Shown piece by piece: positions 5,463 to 7,531 of a stretch of 7,531 nucleotides of DNA. Made by a program: the position numbers and the translations under genes. Each line of letters begins with the position of its first letter. The first letter of the stretch is position 1. The stretch is from an archaeon (GTDB taxonomy: Archaea > Thermoproteota > Nitrososphaeria_A > Caldarchaeales > Wolframiiraptoraceae): positions 1 through 7,531 of the forward strand of contig JAPDJZ010000078.1 of the NCBI GenBank assembly GCA_029258815.1. The letters are read 5' to 3'. Below the pieces are notes generated by a model. That model was not told where the DNA came from. It did not search any database and worked only from the letters and a program-made list of their open reading frames with translations.

Positions 5463-5645
5463 ATGTCCAGCCTGATAAACAAGTGCACGAAATGCGGGAG
5501 ATACACCCTGAGAAGCGATAGATGCCCTAGCTGTGGGGCAGCGGTCAGGTCGGCCCATCCCCCTGCCATCTCCCTAAAGCATAGATATCTAGACCTGATA
5601 ATCCGGGCGAGGAGGCGGAAGGGCAAAGAACTTAAATCCACGTAG
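5463..5645 (+). CDS. nop10: H/ACA ribonucleoprotein protein Nop10
   Basis: A 60-residue Nop10, a component of the H/ACA guide-RNA particle that, with Cbf5, Gar1 and L7Ae, makes pseudouridine in rRNA. Residues 1-28 hold a zinc ribbon with Cys8, Cys11, Cys21 and Cys24 around the hallmark K-C-G-R-Y-T-L. A-H-P-P (31-34) is the conserved linker that packs on Cbf5. The C-terminal part ends in a very basic tail, R-A-R-R-R-K-G-K (48-55), probably RNA-contacting. The ATG at 5463 is 8 nt after the aIF2-alpha stop, with a weak GTGAG-type purine stretch before it. The pairing aIF2-alpha - Nop10 is widely conserved in archaea. Confidence 0.94.
   Translation: MSSLINKCTKCGRYTLRSDRCPSCGAAVRSAHPPAISLKHRYLDLIIRARRRKGKELKST
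5629..5639 (+). promoter_or_regulatory. TATA-box promoter of the PAC2-family gene
   Basis: AACTTAAATCC lies inside the last codons of Nop10. Its centre is 28-29 nt before the ATG at 5663, predicting a transcript that starts at or just before the ATG. GGTGGTGG at 5648-5655 could serve as a Shine-Dalgarno site on a read-through transcript from upstream. Confidence 0.5.
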
Positions 5646-5662
5646 ATGGTGGTGGTTGATCG

Positions 5663-6442
5663 ATGCCCTACCCCGATAAATCCGAGTATGCGAGGCTGGT
5701 CTTGGCGGAGGCCGGCCGGTCAGCCGATTTAAGCGGGGGTAAGGTTATTGACGCGACCCCTACGGCCGGCGTAGCCCCCTCCATAGCGGTAAACTACATG
5801 ATCGAAAGGCTCAAGCCCGTTAAGCTGGCTGAGGTGAGATCCAAGCACTTCCCCCACGTAAGCCTAGTCTCGAATGGGATAGCGTCTCAGCCTAGGATCG
5901 AAGTATACCTGCACCACGCGGAAAATGCCAAGCTCGTATTAATCTCGAGAAACTTCGCGCTGGATGATAGTAAGGCCGGATACGAGATAGCGCGGGAGCT
6001 CTACGGCTTCCTAGCCGGCCGGGGAGCCCTAAACTACTATCTTCTATCCGGGATGAGGCTGACCGGGGAGCGGGGAGTCTATATAGCGTCCTCCGACCCG
6101 AACGATGCCGAGATATTCCTCAGATCCGGGGCGAAGCCCCTGAGGAGGCTCGACGAGATCCCGGCCGACAAGCTTTCAACCTATCTAATGTACTTCTACT
6201 CGAGGGGAGGGGGGAGGGCCTGGCTTTTAGTAGCGGAGGTCATGCCTTACTTCCCCGATCCCGAGGCCGCTAGAGACCTTCTTAAGGTTCTCTCGAAAGC
6301 TTTGGGTTTCGAGATAGATCTCGCTAGGCTTGAGGAGGAGATCGAGAAGCAGAGAGCCGTGATCGAGGAGTTCAGGCAGGATTACGAGCGGATGGTTCAG
6401 GAGAGAATTAAGGGCGGTAGAAGACCTCTCTACATAGGCTAG
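5663..6442 (+). CDS. PAC2-family protein (archaeal proteasome assembly chaperone homologue)
   Basis: A 259-residue protein of the PAC2 family (archaeal PbaA/PbaB relatives, eukaryotic PAC2/Pba2). The N-terminal half has A-T-P-T-A-G-V-A-P-S-I-A-V-N-Y (31-45), the glycine-rich turn and helix typical of the family. Then follow alternating strands, E-V-R-S-K-H-F-P-H-V-S (57-67), and a conserved Y-x-x-R-G-G-G segment (179-184). Residues about 218-250 are strongly charged with heptad-like spacing, a probable coiled coil. The protein ends in R-P-L-Y-I-G; Tyr is third from the end, so it is not a canonical hydrophobic-Tyr-X proteasome-docking tail. The likely job is binding proteasome alpha subunits in assembly, inferred from homology only. 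Position after Nop10 is a conserved archaeal order. The stop shares a CTAG with the convergent AglB stop. Confidence 0.85.
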   Translation: MPYPDKSEYARLVLAEAGRSADLSGGKVIDATPTAGVAPSIAVNYMIERLKPVKLAEVRSKHFPHVSLVSNGIASQPRIEVYLHHAENAKLVLISRNFALDDSKAGYEIARELYGFLAGRGALNYYLLSGMRLTGERGVYIASSDPNDAEIFLRSGAKPLRRLDEIPADKLSTYLMYFYSRGGGRAWLLVAEVMPYFPDPEAARDLLKVLSKALGFEIDLARLEEEIEKQRAVIEEFRQDYERMVQERIKGGRRPLYIG

Positions 6443-7531
6443 TCGACGAGCTCGTAAACGTAGACGTAGGCGTAGCTCGTATACGGTCTATCGGATTCGT
6501 AGACCAGCCGGAAGTGCTTCAGCTGGGAGGGCTGGTAGACGTAGGTGCGCTGATAGCCCGATCCCATGGGCTTGAACGGTATGAGCTTTCCTAGGGTCGT
6601 CTCCCAGAACTTCTGGGTCGGGTTCCCCCGCTCGTCCAGATACTCGCTCTCGTTAAGCTTATGCCCCTCCTGAACGGCTATCCTAAGCATCCAGATCCAC
6701 TTGCCCTCGTCGCCGTAGCCGATGAGCTGACCTCCCTGACCGTAGGAGTAGTGGGTTACGAAGATTAGGACGTGGGTCGCGCCGAGCCTCCTAAAGACCC
6801 TATACGCCGTCTCCTCATCCGACATGAACGCGTATCCGACCTCGCCTATCTGGGTCGAGTTCAGGGTCGCGTTATCCACTATGCTCGTTCTATTCCCGAG
6901 GATCGTTACCCAGTATCCGTAGTCCCACCAGCACGCTACGACGGCGTCGTCGGGCAGGTTATTCCTCATCCACTCCAAGGTCTTGAGCCACGCCGGAACC
7001 TCGGCCCTCACCCCGAGCGAGGACGAAACTATGGTCGGCGGAACGTATGCGGCGTCTATGCCGGAGAGCGTGTATCTCACGCCGTACGCGGTTGGAGTTA
7101 TGGAGAAGATCACGAGCGCGGCTAAGAGTATCGGGGTGAGCAGATAATACTCGATTCCAACAGCTCTGGTTCTGGTCTTGGTCGGAGGACGCTTAATGCT
7201 TCTGGCGAATCCGGCCGCGAGTTCGGATAAGCCATAGCCGGCTAGAATCGCGACCGCCGGAGCCGCGAGGGTAGATAGCCTCACCATGGTGGATGAGAAG
7301 TAGAGGGTGAAGACCGCGAAAAGCGCTAGAATCAAGTCCTCGTTCCTTCTTCGCCTAAGAGCATAGTATAATCCTATAATCGCGAAGGCCAGCTGGAAGC
7401 TTAGATCCCTGAACATTATGCCCCATGTCGAGAGCTGGTTTTCCGCGACCGAGACGACTATCGGCAGCTCGTATCTAAGCCATGGAAGAGCGACGCTCAG
7501 GAACTTTAAGCCGGGTAGCCCAGCTTTGCCT
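6439..7531 (-). CDS. aglB: Oligosaccharyltransferase AglB (STT3 family), C-terminal 363 residues, 5' end outside the window
   Basis: The minus-strand frame is open from 7530 to the TAG at 6441-6439. AglB moves a lipid-linked glycan onto Asn of N-x-S/T sequons at the outer face of the membrane. S-V-A-E-N-Q (7452-7435) matches the acidic outer-loop motif (SVSE/TIxE type) whose Glu is catalytic. Several membrane helices follow down to about 7095. The soluble domain carries W-W-D-Y-G (6930-6916), which reads the sequon Ser/Thr, and D-E-G-K-W-I-W-M (6711-6688), fitting the D-x-x-K-x-x-x-M 'DK' motif. About 160 residues follow W-W-D-Y-G, a compact C-terminal domain like the short AglB forms. The ATG at 7416-7414 is internal: homologous sequence continues upstream of it. 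Missing are the N-terminal helices and the first D-x-D-type metal motif. Confidence 0.93.
   Translation of the reverse strand, partial: GKAGLPGLKFLSVALPWLRYELPIVVSVAENQLSTWGIMFRDLSFQLAFAIIGLYYALRRRRNEDLILALFAVFTLYFSSTMVRLSTLAAPAVAILAGYGLSELAAGFARSIKRPPTKTRTRAVGIEYYLLTPILLAALVIFSITPTAYGVRYTLSGIDAAYVPPTIVSSSLGVRAEVPAWLKTLEWMRNNLPDDAVVACWWDYGYWVTILGNRTSIVDNATLNSTQIGEVGYAFMSDEETAYRVFRRLGATHVLIFVTHYSYGQGGQLIGYGDEGKWIWMLRIAVQEGHKLNESEYLDERGNPTQKFWETTLGKLIPFKPMGSGYQRTYVYQPSQLKHFRLVYESDRPYTSYAYVYVYELVD

Noticed and set aside
6772..7125. A 117-codon plus-strand frame opposite AglB
   Set aside because: It lies wholly within the conserved AglB soluble domain, has no promoter or Shine-Dalgarno sequence, and resembles no family.
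7414..7416. ATG as a possible start of AglB, giving a 325-residue protein
   Set aside because: The frame is open upstream to the window edge and encodes the catalytic-loop motif S-V-A-E-N-Q and a preceding hydrophobic segment, so this Met is internal.

Overview
This 7.5 kb window is a piece of an archaeal chromosome, most likely from a hyperthermophilic member of the Thermoproteota/TACK lineage. The evidence is the archaeal/eukaryal translation gene set (eL42/L44e, eS27/S27e, aIF2-alpha, Nop10), an Alba chromatin protein, a PAC2-family proteasome-assembly-type protein and an AglB/STT3 oligosaccharyltransferase. Proteins are rich in charged residues, Arg is written mostly AGG and Ile often ATA, and most genes have a TATA box about 25 nt before a start codon with little or no leader. 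The species cannot be named from the sequence alone. Gene density is very high, there are no mobile elements, CRISPR arrays, tRNA or rRNA genes, and the only gene-free stretch above 100 nt (196-387) is a divergent promoter region.

Layout. Positions 1-195 (minus) are the first 65 codons of an Ard1/RimI-type protein N-acetyltransferase. Divergent from it is a plus-strand group: an M50 site-2-protease-like membrane metallopeptidase (388-1416), a divergent Alba-family protein (1429-1743) and a class III aminotransferase-fold protein (1771-3072). The aminotransferase tail overlaps, by 26 nt, the end of the convergent ribosomal gene eL42 (3047-3325, minus). A ribokinase-like PfkB kinase (3428-4357) diverges from eL42. 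Then comes the conserved cluster eS27 - aIF2-alpha - Nop10 - PAC2 (4413-6442, plus), which meets the AglB gene (6439 to the window end, minus) tail to tail with a 4-nt overlap.

How the parts relate. eL42, eS27, aIF2-alpha and Nop10 serve ribosome assembly, initiation and rRNA modification; PAC2 adds probable proteasome assembly. In many crenarchaea eL42 is collinear with eS27; here eL42 is inverted and a sugar kinase lies between them, which suggests a local rearrangement. AglB acts in N-glycosylation at the outer face of the membrane, and the M50 protein is an intramembrane protease.

The most unusual object is the aminotransferase-fold protein. Its reading frame is intact and much of the fold signature remains, but the Schiff-base lysine position is Ala284, the V-x-E-P glutamate is Asn222, the Gln of the D-E-V-Q motif is Leu258 and the C-terminal carboxylate-binding Arg is Leu400. 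It is best read as a pseudo-aminotransferase with an unknown non-transaminase role.
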